Source: Paracyclopina nana (taxonomy: Eukaryota > Arthropoda > Copepoda > Cyclopoida > Cyclopettidae). From it: a stretch of 64,000 nucleotides of DNA. The stretch lies in contig JAGUCH010000003.1 in assembly GCA_019096065.1 (NCBI GenBank), forward strand, positions 11,408,001 to 11,472,000. The letters are read 5' to 3'. The first letter of the stretch is position 1, and each line of letters starts with the position of its first letter. Of this stretch, positions 21,246 to 34,585 are shown piece after piece. The notes below the pieces were generated by a model. The model searched no databases. It saw only the letters and a program-made list of their open reading frames with translations, and had not been told where the DNA came from. A program made the position numbers and the translations under genes.

Positions 21246-24200
21246 ATGAAGCATGTACAGTATGTAGTGACGGGAGTGCTATTTGTGTCTTTGCTTGTGC
21301 GAGGTAAGAATCTCATTGTTGTCATTTGGAGCAAGGCCATGTCATTTTTTTTTCTGTGAATTGGATTCCCCAGAATAATTTACTGATCCGCTGGAAGACC
21401 TATTTTAATTGGCCTCTTTTTTCGGGGGTGTATTTTACAGGGTAATTTTGAGGAGGTTGTAAACTGGGGGAGAATTCCTGCGAGCTCAAATAAGGAGAAA
21501 AGTTGGATTTTGAGCCCGAATCAAAAAAAGTGTGTATAGTAAATGTGAACAAGCTCGAAGCTCCAAATTTAGAACTGGGCTCCATCATCAGCAATGGTGG
21601 TGAAACATTGGCATTGAGCAGCCTTTTATAGGAGCTCCTTTGGAATCGGATCGAAATGCGATCCATTCCAGCTTTGAACGAAAAATATTTACAGAAATCA
21701 AATTGATTGTTTGGCACCAGCGTTGCAAATTTCACAATCGGCTTAACGCAATAATTAGTCTATTTTCCACATTTTTTGATCGTCCTTTGCTTCCAGACAG
21801 TTTTTTCTGCTGGAAGCAATTCGAATAAGGTCCAGACAGGTATACTGTATATTTATATTGAATTAAGTGGTTTTCCGTGAAAATCTGGCTTCTTGCTGCC
21901 ACTATTAGAATCGTAGTAGTATGCAGGCAAAATTGAAGGTTATCCCCAGCAGAAAGAATTTGTCTTCCACTGGAGCAAGGGCGTTTTTCTGTCGTCAATA
22001 AATCCAGACCGATTTTCTTGCCACAGGAGATTTCAACGCTAGCTAGGAAAATTACGGGGATCTCTCGCGCGAGTCCTTCGCTGCTCACACTGGGCCACTT
22101 TGGGGTGAAACTGCGCTCCAATCGGAGCCTGAATTCACTGCAAATTTCCCAGTGTGCTCATATTGCTGAATTAGGCAGAGAAAAATGACCTGTTTGTGAC
22201 CGCTGCTGTCGTGGCTTCAATTTCCGATATTTGGGCTCCCCTATTTGGAAATCAACAAGTAGTAGCAATCTAGAATCGACTGCCCAAAAAAGCACCATTT
22301 TTTCCAGCTCAGAGCAATATGTGAAAAATGCATTTTGTTTTTTCCACTAGCTGACCTTACCAAGCTTATAAATCAAAATTGGCATTTTTTGACATTCAAA
22401 CCGCAGAGAAAGATCATTTTCGCAATTATTCATGATCACTGCGCTTTGAAAGGGAGCCAAGCAAATTTGCAGTGACATTTCATGAAGAAATAATTATTGC
22501 CGGAGCATCAGCGTTGACCTTGTCGTTTCCAGCCAAAATAAGAGGAGCAATGGTAGCTAAAGTTGCTGTCAAATTGGCTGTGTTTACCACGCGGAAATCT
22601 CCAAAAAAAGATGATGATGAGAAGAAGAAGAAGTTGCTTGTATACCACCGAGCTCTGTTTCAGCCAACGTGGATTATTCCTTCTTGTCAATCATTTTGAC
22701 TAACAAATTTTCGAAGGCGCATGCAGCATCGCTATGTTTTGACTCTAGGCCATTTTTCCAATCTTAGACTTCCGACTGCCATTATGCAGGCACACTTCCA
22801 ATCATCATCAGAGGGACTAATAATTCTATTGTGAAATGTCATTATCACCTCCAGGCCCCCATTTTTGCACCACTCGCTAAAGTTTGGCTGCAAATAATGT
22901 GCTGTAAAAGTAATATATGGGGGTAAATTGCGGACGATAAGGAAGAGATCTGCATCAGTGTATTTAAACAGATATTTGGCCTGCATTTTGATGATAGAGT
23001 TGCTAAAAAGAGCCTCATTTACCGTACCCGCTCTAATTTGAGTAACGCTTCATTTCAAGTGAGGGCTTAAGATCGAGCAAGAACTTTTTAAAAAATATTT
23101 TCAATTTTCATAACTACAGAAGATTAGCAATTCAACTTTAGATTTTTAGAAAAACATGTACCACTCAAACCCGTTTTTAACTGTTTTCATTATTTATTGA
23201 CCTTTTTGTTTACATTTTGGTCGCTAAATGTTTAATTATTGTAGTTTACTAAAAATCATTTTTTTCCATGAAAAACGTTTTTACGGCTTATTTTTCCGTT
23301 TTTCCGGTTTATTTTTAGTTCCAGCTCATGGAAAGTTCCTGACTTTTCAAAGGGATTTTTTTAAAATGGCAGAGTCGCGTTGACTTACTTTCGACCAAAA
23401 TTAGCGCGCGTACGGTACGAGGAGACTCAGCTGGAATAAACCAATTCAAAAAGCTCATTAGTCGGCTAATGTTGGGCTCTCATTTTCAGATCCGACCTGC
23501 AATGGAGAAAATGATGTCTCTGCATTCGTGTGCCCCGAAGAATTCGGCTATTATCAGCATCCCAGTGATTGTTCCAAATATTACGTCTGCGTTTTTGGCG
23601 GACCCCTCCTCGAGTCTTGCACCGGTGGATTAATGTATAGGTAAGGAAAATAATTGCCAAATGATCATGGCAAAATCACTTTTGCGGCCTATTATCTTAA
23701 ATAACCAGCATAATCCATTTTGGAGCAAGCGTAGCAACTTCCTATGGCCAGAAAAGAACCGCAGCCATTTTTAGCCATTATAAATATGCACACTGGGCCA
23801 AAAAGTTATTTTTCCATTTTTTAAAAATCTTTACTTTTTTGCCTATTACCGATTAGATCAGTTCGTATTGCCAATTTAGTCGTTAATGGAATATTTCGGC
23901 TCATTTGGAGATCCCAATCTAAATTATATATAGCCTATATAATTTTTTCCGGGTGGTGGTGGGCTGGAAAAAGGCTTAAAAGGCTTAAAAAGGCTTAAAT
24001 GCAAAGCATTCAGTCGGTGTGAATTACTCGTTTCAGCCAGCAGCACACTGGGGCAAACTGTGTAAATAATCCAAAAGAAAATCAGCCCAGTGTGCATGAA
24101 ATGCCATTTAGTCCGAATTTCCTCCATTTCTTGGCATTTTCGTCGTTAATGCACAGTGCACTGTTAATTATTATTCAAAACGCTTGCAAAATGCATGAAT

Positions 24201-27200
24201 ACGTAATGAAGCCAGAGCTTTGATGTCAAAATGAGGTGTGCAAAATGGAAAATCTCATCATAGCATGTGACAGTTGTGTGACACAAAATTATTAAATTGA
24301 CTTGACAGCTACTAATACTTGTACAACTTTGACCCCAAGCTGGTCATGTATCTTGTACTTTATGTTTGTTTTTCTCGACATTTACGAGGGCCATTTATCA
24401 AGCCAATGATGTCCTGCAAAGACAACATAAAGCGAATTTTCAAAAGGCCCTTTTTTACCATGAGATTTTGGCAAAGACGCATTTATTTCGTGGGCATCAA
24501 TCAAAGTAGCTCAAAATGTAGTACTACAAGTAGCTCCATTTTGGCTAAGTACAGCTGATGAAAAGTCATGGCTTGAATTTGGTACACAGTGGGCGGACAC
24601 CCATCAAAATTAAATGTAGCCTGCAAAAAAATCCTATACTATAGTTTATATTTTATTTTCATAACTGCCCTTGGCGCTCAAAAAAGCCTTCTACTTTTTT
24701 TGGGTAACGTACATAATTAAGGGCGATCCCATATTCGAATTTCAGTCAAGTTTCCTTAGTAGTAAACCTTTCTTGGTTAGTGAAGTTCAGCTTGTTCTAT
24801 GTTAGTTCAGTTGGTTTTTAGTTAAGTTAAATCAGCATTTGATTAAGCTAGCTTAGCTTTTCTTAGTAAAGCAAGCTTCAGTTGCGATGCTTTTGAGAAA
24901 ACTTTTTCAAGTTAAGCTCAGTTCGGTAACCTTATTTTGCTCAGCAAGCAATCGATAGCACTACATACATAAATTAAGAAAAGTAAAAATGCCCTGTTCA
25001 TCTACTCTACTTTTTCGTAACTTTCTTGACTTACCCTACGAAAAAAGTTGTCATAGCTCCACAAATTTCTATTAGCTGTCGTAGTTTTTAAGAGCTGGTG
25101 TTATGTTATCGATGCCTCTAGGATTGACTAAACTAATGCAACTTTGGAAAGAATCCCCACTTATGATAGACCTAGCAGAATGTTTTAGTCGGCCCTAGCA
25201 GGCCGGCCTTACCAGCTGTAGGACTCATTCTTACGTTAGGACAGACTAAAACAACGTAAGTTTTGAAGGTTAGCCCTTGAACAAAAGCAAAACAAAGTTA
25301 ATTTAGTCAACCCTAGCTAGTAAGCGCTTAACTTGACCAATTCGGTTACCCGATTCGTTCGCTAACGACTGGTCTTACGCTGACTTAAGGCAATTTTAGT
25401 CGTTATAGAATAACGACAAATTTTTGTAAGACTCCTGAAGTTACGACTGAAATAGTCGTTGTAGATGAACAGGGCATAACTCCATGAATAGCTGAGAACT
25501 CAATTTTTTCCTAAATAACTTAACTTGACTAAAAAGTCAATAAGGGAACGCCCTTTATGAAATCCCTCATTCATTATAATTATTACGCTCCAATTTCAAC
25601 AGCATTAGGGGATAATCGAGAAAAACTAGCTCGGATTGCATGGAGCTTGCTTGCATTAAAATCCGATATTGCTTATCACCGATTGTTTGAGCTTGGTTGT
25701 CCTTGCCGGAAGGCTCCGAATTTGTACCGAATTTGCTGCTTTTTTTCCAGTCACGAGCTGCAAACCTGTGATTGGCCGAGAAACGTTGTGTGCGTCGATG
25801 GGAAGCGCAACGGGGACATAATTGATGCTGGTGACGAGGACCACGAGAGAGTGCCAAGAATTTTGGTTGAGGACGTCAACTATGGACAAAAAAGTAACAT
25901 TGTGGTATGTGAAATTTCAGTTTTTACCGTCTGCACCCGATTTCCTCAAATATCCACCGTTTTTTGCTCGTCTTTTTCGCTTCAGCCCGTTCTCATATTT
26001 TTCTAGCTAGGCTGCTATAATGTTAAGCAAGGCTCTTTGGAGGCTCATATCTCAACAACTACTGAGCTGATCAGCACCAAACTTGGTAGGATTCGTCATT
26101 GGACCCTTAAGATTGTTCTTGCCAAAATTCATCCAGATTGAAGGCTGATTTTTTTCTCGTTTTAAATGTGAAGCAAATTTATAAACATTATAAACGGCCT
26201 CCAATTAGCAGCCTCGGATCTCAACCAAATTTGGCACACGAATGAAAGTAGTCTCACTAAAGAGTCCTACCAAGTTTGGCTCCAATCGACTCAACTATAA
26301 CTGAGGTGTTTGCTTCCAAAGAGCCTTGCTTAACTACATAGAGCTTTGCTTAATTTAACTAATATGAGAACAAGCTATTGAATCATTTATTTGTTGGGTG
26401 TGTGTGCAGGTCTTGACATATATCCCCTTTTTTGCATCTTCAAAGCCTTTTTTAAATACCATGATGGCTGTAAAAAAAAGGCTTTTTTGCTGTTGCAGGC
26501 TTAACTGCTTGTTTGCACATCTTCATCCATCTTTTAATTGTGAGTTGTAAAAAAAAGCCCATTTGAATGCGCCGCAAGAAAAAAGTGCAGCAGTTTTCAG
26601 CCACAGGTTTGCATCTTTTAAGGGCCTTTTTAAAGCCATCATTTGAAGCATTATTATTAGTGTGTGTTTTTCAAAAGGTCATGACAATTGCAGCTCTTGC
26701 AAATATTTACATTTTTACATGCATAGATTTAAATTATTGGCTTGGCATTTTCCTTCAAATATCAGCAATGATTGAGATTTCTTCAATAATGCGGCTCCAA
26801 GATAATTAATCAATAGTGCAATAATAATGATCATCATGGCTGTAATTGGCAGCCTTTTAAAAATGCATTATTAATTATTCAAGGCTGCTATTAATAGAAA
26901 ATCTCCGTTTTTTTGCCCCTTTTTCGCACCTGCTGGATTATTTTCCCACCGTCGCAATAATTAGTCCTTTGGAATTTCACCCTTGAATTCCATTTCTTCT
27001 TGAATGGTTACGTGATTCAGATGCCAATTCGGTTTTGCTTGAACAGCTAGAAAAAATAGAAGTTCAAGGCCGCATTCAAAGATCTCTCCATAAAGGTCAC
27101 TTCTTCGACGTCTGAAGCGACCTCGCGAATCGACGTCCTCTTCGAGGACTCGCCTCGTTCCACAGAGGCCGGGGTCATCGTGGAGAGGTCGTTTTCGTCC

Positions 27201-30200
27201 TCGGACGCCTACGACGCCGACCTTGACCTCCAGCTCGACCTTGAAGGCCGCAACGGAGGCCTTAGCGGCGTAAAAGAAGACGAAGAAGAGGATCTGCTCA
27301 CGTAAGTCACGTTTTTGATCTATTTAACGAGCAGAAAATTCCCCAGACAAGTTTGGCATTGAACGATATATTTATCCTGCTGATCCTTCCTGTTTCGCGA
27401 GAAAAGTGCTCACCCACGTGGTGGTGAAATTAAATGCGATTACGTAATCACAGGTCACCTTCGCATAGAAACTTTATTTTTTTATTGCCGACAAGTGTTG
27501 ACTAATTTAATTTAGTTTTTTAACCGCAAATGCCCCACTGTGCATCAAGTTTCGGAAGATGATCATCATCATCTTGATCATCGCGACGGGAGGTGATGAA
27601 ACGTTGCCAATGGAGGCAATCTGGAAAAGAGGATTTTTTTTCTACTTTGCTCATACATGAATATCCTCGTGTCTCGTGCTGACGTAATTATATTGCAAAA
27701 TCTCAGCTGGGTCAAATGAAAAATATTGCGGAATCGCCACGAGAAATTTCATGCAGAATCATAATATCCTTGAAAACTCCTCGCGGTTTCATCAGAGCCA
27801 GTGAAAAAAATTGAGTCGTTGATTTGACACATGATGAGGAAAACGTGGTGGATTTTACTATTTTTCCTTTTTGACAGTGCCAAATCGACAGAGTTGCTGC
27901 ATAGTCCTCCCGTGTACGAAAGTGATATCGACGCGGTGGATCACGACTTTTACGACTATGCGGTGCCCGTTCCAGACGATGACTTCTATTATGTCAGCTG
28001 GGAAGATCCGATCTATGATGTGTTCCAAGAGTATGACTATACAGGTAACCCCATCTTCACCTCGTAGCCAAGCTTCGCGCTAGCAGACTATTGCAAAATA
28101 ATTATTTTGCATGACGCCTCGCATTCAATTCTCAGCCTACGATTTATATGCATAATAGGATCGTTATTATTTATGTAATAGAGTACATTATAAAAATGTG
28201 TAGTAAATTAATTGAATATCTTGAAATTTTCCGCCTTTTTGTAGACCAATCACAGCAGAGTTAAAAACTGTTGGCTTTTATAGCGCTACCAGATAAAAAC
28301 TTTTGTCATCACATAATGTGTAACTTGGGCTGTTTTGAACAAAAACTGGCAGCTTTTAACATGTACCCCAAAAATATTTTTTTCCACTTTTCCGTCAAAG
28401 CGTCTTGCGTAAACAGCTGTACTACCTTACAGTGGCGCCATCTAGCATGATAAATTTCAAAACCGCATATACAACATACGTATCTATACTTTATCTGTGT
28501 TATATCTTTGGTATGGTAAATAAAGGTATTTTTTGTGCCAAGTAATTTGAATATGTTTTGGAAGCAGCTGCTTACTTTTATGGCACTTTTTGGAAGCGGA
28601 ACCTTTTCTCCAGACCTGGGCTAATTATGCACCTTTTTTGCCCCTTGTTTATATGGCCAGAAATTGCCATATAGCTGTGTAAAGTTGCAGCAAAGCCATG
28701 CGTTGATAGCCTGCAAAAGCTTGCATTTTGGCCAGAATCGCCAGAAAAAATGCTATATAGCGCAATCTGATTCATTGTATGTTAATACATGCGAGAAGCT
28801 ATATTGTTCGTGAACCATTTAAAGAATTGCGAGCAGCTAATTTACGAGACACGAAATATGAAGAGTTTTACTACTACACGCGACCTTCGTCACCGCGCTC
28901 ATTCTCATTCTTCTTCCAGATCCGAACAATTCCAATAAGAGAAGAAGACTTACGGGTAACATCAACGTCACAGTGGACTATTCCAAGCCACCGACCAGGC
29001 AAAAAAATTCAGTGCATTCTTAAAATGGTGTGAATTTAATTTTGAACATTATATAGGCCTTCAGTGGTTCGTCCCGAATTCCAGTACGTGAAACCAGGCG
29101 AACCTGCGACCGTGTGCAAAAATCAAAGGTGCCAATTGCCCGACTGCCTTTGTGGTCAAACGCGGCTGAAAGGTATAGTTTTCGCCATTTGCACTGAAAT
29201 TGGCATGGTTGCTACCTTTTGTATATCCTTGCAGAAATGGCCTCGACGCTCCATAGGCCTCAGCTGGTGATGCTGACTTTTGACGATTCGATCAACGACT
29301 TGAATCGCGACTTGTACAATCAAATCTTCCAGGATTACCGCCGTAATCCCAATGGCTGTCCAATTACTTCGACATTTTTCGTCAGCCACGAATGGACCGA
29401 TTACAGCCAAGTTCAAAACTTGTACGCGAGCGGGCATGAAATCGCATCGCATTCCATCTCGTGAGTGCTCCATCTTCTTCATGTGGGGAAAAAAGCATTT
29501 TTTCCAATTCCATTATATTTTCAGGCATAGCTATGGCGAGCAGTTCTCCAAGACCAAATGGAAGGAGGAAATCGTGGGCCAAAGAGAGCTTCTTTCGGCC
29601 TTTGCTGGCATTCCCCTCGAGGAAATCCGGGGCATGCGAGCCCCTTTTCTCGCAGTAAGATAAATATTCAAAATAAGGCAAAGGCGTAAAGTCGCTAGAT
29701 TCGCAGCGCCATCTAGCGCGGCAACTTGGACAAGTACATTTGTCATGGCTGCGCTACATAAACGATCAAAATTCGGCAATTATTTGGCTTTTGGAGTGCT
29801 TCTGCCAAAAAATTGATAAATACGACGCAATGCATATATAAAATGGCACCCTTTCAAACCTAAAAATTATAATCGGCTCACGTCATTTTTCAAGCTTTTC
29901 ATTGTTGAAACCAAGTTTTTCGAGCCTGGCTCCGCTGATCAGCCAATCAAATTGCCGCTCGTAATCACGTGACAAGTTTCGCGCGCGACATTTTTTCCAA
30001 ACAAACTTGCTCGAAAAGCGCCACCTGGCGAAAAAGTTTGTCCCGCCTCTGGCTTATAGTGTATCTCTCGTTTGCGCGCGAGCGCATCTCCTCTTTTTTG
30101 CTTGACCTCGCGCGAGCTATCAAATTATATACTACAGTATATGGGATATTATTAATTTCGGATTTTCCCTTTTTTGGCAGATCGGTGGTGACAACATGTT

Positions 30201-31563
30201 TGAGATGATGTACGAAGCCAACTTCACCTACGACTCGTCCATGCCCGTCTACGAGAACAGGCCACCAGCCTTTCCGTACACCTTGGACTATAAAATGCCG
30301 CATGATTGCATGATCCCCCCGTGCCCGGAAAAGGCCTATCCAGGTAGGCCTATTATTGTCCATTATGAATGTATGCGTGGAGAGCTAAATTGACGCGATA
30401 CTTAGAGAACCTCTGACGGCTTTAATAAATCTCGCAGCCCTTTGAAATGAAGCGAAACGATGCCTGATTATGGCTAATCAGCTCATTATTGTATAGGCAT
30501 AAAATCTGCATAAGGGTCTTTTTTACACTGGCAGCATCTCTTCTTGGAAGAGGAGGAAGAAGCCAAGTCAGCAAATCTGATAGCGCGGGCTGATTCTAAT
30601 TTAGATCCAAATTCCTTTCAAGGTTTATGGGAGATCCCTTTGGTCATGTGGAACGACTTGAACAATGGCCGGTGCTCCATGCTGGACGCCTGCTCCAACC
30701 CGAGCAATGCTGAGGAAGTCTACAGACTCCTTTGGCAAAACTTCATCAGACACTACAACACGAATAGGGCGCCCATTGGGCTCTTCTACCACGCGGCCTG
30801 GTTCACCCAGCCCCACAATATGGAGGGGTTCGAGCGGTTCCTGGACACCATCTTGTCTTTGGATGACGTCTGGTTCGTCACCTCCTACCAAGCCATTCAG
30901 TGGATGCGAAATTTGGCTGATCCCGTTGATCCACTCCACTTCGAGCCTTTCCAATGCAACGACACAAAAGTATGTATAAGCCAAAGGCGTAAAGTCGCTA
31001 GATTCGCAGCGCCATCTAGCGCGGCAACTTGGACAAGTACACTTGACATGGCTGCGCTACATAGACGATCGAAATTCGGTAATTATTTGGCTTTTGGAGT
31101 GTGTGTGCTGAAAAATTGATAAATACGGCGCAATACATATATATAATGGCACCATTTCAAACCTAAAAACTATAATCGACTCATGCAAATTTCCAAGCTT
31201 TTCATTGTTGAAACCAAATTTGTCGAGCCTGGCTCCGCTGATCAGCCAATCAAATTGCCGCTCGTAATCACGTGACAAGTTGCGCGCGCGACAGTTTTTC
31301 CAAAAAAACTTGCTCGAAAAGCGCCACCTGTCGAAAAAGTTTGTCCCTCCGATGGCTTATAGACTTTTGATTTGGTGTACTGCATTGGTTTTTTATTTAT
31401 CGTTTCGTTGCAGAGGAAGGCCAAATTTTGCACAAAGCCCAGGGTATGCAATCTTTGGCACAAATCCGGAGTGAGGTATATGCGCACTTGCCATGATTGT
31501 CCCCCCAACTACCCATGGACTGGCAACACTGGAATCTCAAATAGTCTCGCAGACATTGATTGA
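21246..31563 (+). CDS. Cda5: Chitin deacetylase, Cda5-like, 12 exons
   Basis: Secreted enzyme that removes acetyl groups from chitin in cuticle or other extracellular matrix. Model: 21246-21303, 23490-23640, 25751-25904, 27060-27301, 27878-28044, 28920-28955, 29065-29172, 29235-29460, 29525-29654, 30181-30343, 30623-30969, 31414-31563; 643 residues with every splice phase consistent. It has a signal peptide (1-19) and a CBM14 chitin-binding domain with six cysteines (34-84). An acidic linker (about 85-275) takes the place where other CDAs have an LDLa domain. The deacetylase domain has TFDD (D322, D323), HSISH (H378, H382), RAPF (419-422) and LFYH (H535), all the metal and catalytic motifs. 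The cysteine-rich C-terminal end is intact. The acceptor of exon 4 (TAG at 27057-27059) has a poor pyrimidine tract, and exons 4-6 may be alternative. Two family A MITEs lie next to splice donors. Confidence 0.9.
24720..25554. mobile_element. MITE family D with a family C MITE nested in it
   Basis: It begins AGGGCGATCCC, ends with the inverse GGAACGCCCT, and is flanked by TTA on both sides (24717-24719, 25555-25557). The family C element at 24990-25476 interrupts it. It lies in intron 2 of the chitin deacetylase gene. Related copies are near 57150, 57987, 59662, 63443, 63651 and 63959. Confidence 0.8.
24990..25476. mobile_element. MITE family C, copy 2 (nested)
   Basis: 487 bp, inverted relative to the copy at 17406. 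TIRs are TGCCCTGTTCATCTAC. The right flank is TAA; the left flank AAA differs by one base. It is inserted in a family D element, so it is the younger of the two. Confidence 0.85.
25985..26377. mobile_element. MITE family E, copy 1
   Basis: Homologous to 62082-62478. The ends are inverted repeats of the type GCTCGTTCTCATATT. Interior arms around GGCTCTTTGGAGGC are also inverted, so the whole unit could form an imperfect hairpin. It lies in intron 3 of the chitin deacetylase gene. Confidence 0.75.
29672..30058. mobile_element. MITE family A, copy 2
   Basis: 387 bp, inverted relative to copies 1 and 4. It starts about 17 bases after the exon 9 donor of the chitin deacetylase gene and fills most of intron 9. 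CTCF-like motifs lie at 29704-29716 and 30017-30027, reverse strand. Confidence 0.8.
30975..31361. mobile_element. MITE family A, copy 3
   Basis: 387 bp, same orientation as copy 2 and the closest to it in sequence. It begins with TATAAGCCA five bases after the GT of the exon 11 donor. CTCF-like motifs lie at 31007-31019 and 31320-31330, reverse strand. Confidence 0.8.
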
Positions 31564-32142
31564 AAATCAACAATTACTACTACTAGTCATGAACATGATA
31601 TTACTTTCTATTGTTGTGCTACTACCACTATTTTATTCAATATTCTTATTGCCATTGTGTCTCTCGAGTGTAGCATATTTGTTAGAAAAAAGGGCGAACT
31701 CACGTACACTGTAAGCTATTATAAATGCCTTTATGTGAATTTGAAGAGTGAGGGCATTGTCTTGCTTTTCTTTTGTGTTATTAATTCAATTACTACGTGC
31801 TTGGAATACAGACCTAAATCAACTTCAACGTGCATAAAGCTCATCATTTTTTCTTGCCAGGTTTATCGTCAATTTCCAGCCGAAATTGCGTCCTTGGACT
31901 TTTATGCGTATTGCACGCCGTTGATACTTTTATAGAATTGAAAAATGTGCGAGATTTTTTTCTAACGGAGGAGTCGTGATGCACGATGCGATTTGGTGTG
32001 ACCTCATAAATATGCGGAATTTTCCCGCGCGCCATTTGAATTTTTTCCGTCAACAGAGGGCGCGCTTTGTTTACAATGACAACAAAGTAGTGCTGCGCTT
32101 CCGCGGAAAACAAAAACAAATCTCACGTTGGCCAGAGAAATC
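31564..32142. other. Spacer between chitin deacetylase and WD40 genes
   Basis: It holds the 3' UTR of the upstream gene and the promoter of the downstream one. TTTTCCCGCGCGCC at about 32021-32034 resembles an E2F-type site. CAGAGGGCGCGC at 32054-32065 partly matches a CTCF core. No TATA box is seen. Confidence 0.4.
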
Positions 32143-34301
32143 ATGATTGAAGACCGCAGCGAGGTCCTCGCGACCTCCAATGACCTCCATGGCTATGACC
32201 ATGAAATTGTCATCGCCAATGATGACAACTACGTCGTTATTCTCTCAAACAAAAGGGTAAGAGTGCCTAATTTGAGAACTGGCTTTGTGAAACTCGGATT
32301 ATGTTCAAGGTTGCCATGTACTCGCTCAAGACGTGCAAGCTGGTGCGAGAAGTGCTGGAAGATGAAGTGGTCGAGGCCGTATGGACCAACAATCCCGATG
32401 AGGATTGCTTTCACGCTCTCACTGCCACGGGGGACAAGTGTTCAGTGGTCAAGGTCAAAATTCCCAGCGGGAAAATTGTCAAAGCCTCTGAAATGAAGGC
32501 CAAGCTGCCCGAAACGCTGCAAATGATCCGAGCCAGTTTCGCTCATGATGGTCCGGTTGACAGGCTCTATTATGTAACCAGGCAGAGTGGAACTCATTCC
32601 ATCTCCTCATTTTCTTGCGAGAGCAGCAAAAGCCTCCAAATCGGCCAAGTCCAGTTGAATGCCAACGGCCAGGCGTTGTTCGACTTCAACCAAGAGCTCG
32701 TTGTCAAGGTCTACCGAGCCGTGTCTGGCAGTAACAAAAAAGGCCAAAAAGTCTATGTAACGAGTGCAGAAGGCTCTGCCCTCTGGAGCCAAAAGGTGGA
32801 CAGAGAAAGGCCAGTTACTGCAATAAGGTGCTGCTCTAGAAACAAGGTCTTTGCCACAGGTGACAAATCCGGACGGATCAGAGTCTGGAAAGACCAAAAT
32901 GTCTTCACTGAGGGCCACTGGCACTCGCTGCCTGTGGAGGCCTTGGAATTCACCTTGGACGGAGTTCACTTATTGTCAGGCGGTGGAGAGGGCGTCATCA
33001 TCAAATGGGATGCCAAAACCATGCAGAAAGTGGCGATGGTGCCCAGAATCGGAGCCAGTCTAACCAGGATCACTGCATCCCATGGGAGAATCATCGCCTC
33101 CACCAGTGCCAACACAATCAAGGTTTTCACCGCCAATCTTGAAGACCAGCTCGGCATCGTGGGATTATCCACGTTGAAGCAAAAGAAGATGGTTTGGCAG
33201 CCTTCCTCCAAGTGCCTTGTCCTCATAGGCAACAATCAGCAATTGCAATTCTTCGACCCCATGGACAGGGCTCAAAAGTTTGCTGTGGAAGTAATCAGGC
33301 AAAACGTTGTTCTGGGTGAACGAGACACTCCTGTGGCTCAATCAAAAGTCATTGATTTTGACCTCACCAGCCTTTGGCTGGCCACCTTGGAGCACACGTG
33401 GGACAATGCTCAAGTGTTGTGTTTATGGGCCCTCCAAGACCAAAAGTATGTTTGCAGCACACGAGTGAATGAGCCTCACTCTGACAAGGTCACATTTATG
33501 ACTTTTGCCCCGATGAAAAAGGCCGCTTCAGCCTTGGTGACTGGAGGCCTGGACAAAATGGTAAAAATATGGTACCTTCACGAGGAAGCCTCATGGCAGC
33601 TCTTGAAGACGGTCAGCTACCTTGGACTGGTGCCCACATGTGCAACGAGCAGCCAGGATGGGACTGTCTTGGCTGTGGCCTTTGATGTGGCTGTTCTGCT
33701 GTTTGACACCAAGACCTTTGCAGTTCTGGCCACGTTGACCTCGAAGCACGTGATGAGTGCGTACACCTCACTTGTCTTTGGGCTGGGTAGCAACGCGCGC
33801 ACATTGTTTGGATCTACCCAAAATGGCATATTTGCATGGGACCTCTTGAGCTTGAAGCTACGGGGACGATTTGAGGCCTCAAATCCCACTTTGTATTCCA
33901 ATGGCAAGAGCATCCTACTCAAGAGCCAAGAAGGCCTCTTTGCTTGGGACCCAGCCATGAAATGCTCCAAATTGTCACCCATTTCGAAAGGCATCGATGC
34001 CATGGCTTTCGACAATGCAAACAACAGACTCTACTTTGTGGATCACTCGAAATGCAACGCACTCAAGTTTTTGAGCCTGAAGCCAAGCAAGGAAAGCTTT
34101 GTCAAATCTACCATCAGAGGCAACGAAATGGAAGTTGACTCGAATCCTTTGAGTCTGGAGTTCAGCCTCAACAAATTGACTGTGAATGTTTCCGAGGACA
34201 TTTCGTACGCACGCCTAATGGGTCAAATCAACGCGGACTCCATAACGCAGAAAGTGTCTCATTGCTCCGAGTCCATCATCAAGAGAGCGCTGCCAGTGTG
34301 A
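32143..34301 (+). CDS. WDR75: WD40-repeat protein, WDR75/Utp17-like
   Basis: Two exons, 32143-32256 and 32310-34301, joined in phase 0 across a 53-bp intron; 701 residues. The protein is built of divergent WD repeats, seen as GD-(x)-IRVW near residue 210 and GGLDKMVKIWYL near 450. The arrangement of two WD40 arrays, the YLGLVPTCATSSQDGT region and the length fit WDR75 (yeast Utp17/Nan1), a nucleolar subunit of the t-UTP complex of the small-subunit processome that couples rDNA transcription to pre-rRNA processing. It is somewhat shorter than the human protein, mainly at the C-terminus. It starts at the first ATG in frame. AATAAA follows at 34336-34341. Another WD40 protein cannot be excluded without a search. 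Confidence 0.72.
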
Positions 34302-34335
34302 AATCATCATCATCACAACCAATGATTTATTTTTC

Positions 34336-34341
34336 AATAAA
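34336..34341 (+). terminator. Polyadenylation signal of the WD40 gene
   Basis: AATAAA 35 bases after the stop codon at 34301, in the spacer of about 285 bp shared with the convergent BCCIP gene. Confidence 0.6.
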
Positions 34342-34585
34342 GCTGATTGCAACTCGAGTATTGAATTGTTAAAAGTGTTGCACGATAGTTAGAGCATAAT
34401 ACAGTAGAAGTGATCTGCAAAGTGTTCTTCAATCAAAAAAGGACTTTTCCTCAAGTCGAGTTCACCTAAATGTGGATTGTAACGATATCAGGCATGGAAC
34501 ACTTCGACGCAGGTGCCAGTGAAAAAAAGAGCCTTTCAAGTCAACTTTGCATAACACCTCTATTCAACTGAGAAATGACATCATT

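Noticed and set aside
27831-28067. Exon 5 of the chitin deacetylase read from an upstream ATG as a signal-peptide start (MRKTWWILLFFLF)
   Set aside because: The hydrophobic part is the polypyrimidine tract of the acceptor at 27877. The spliced reading fits the phase of the neighbouring exons.
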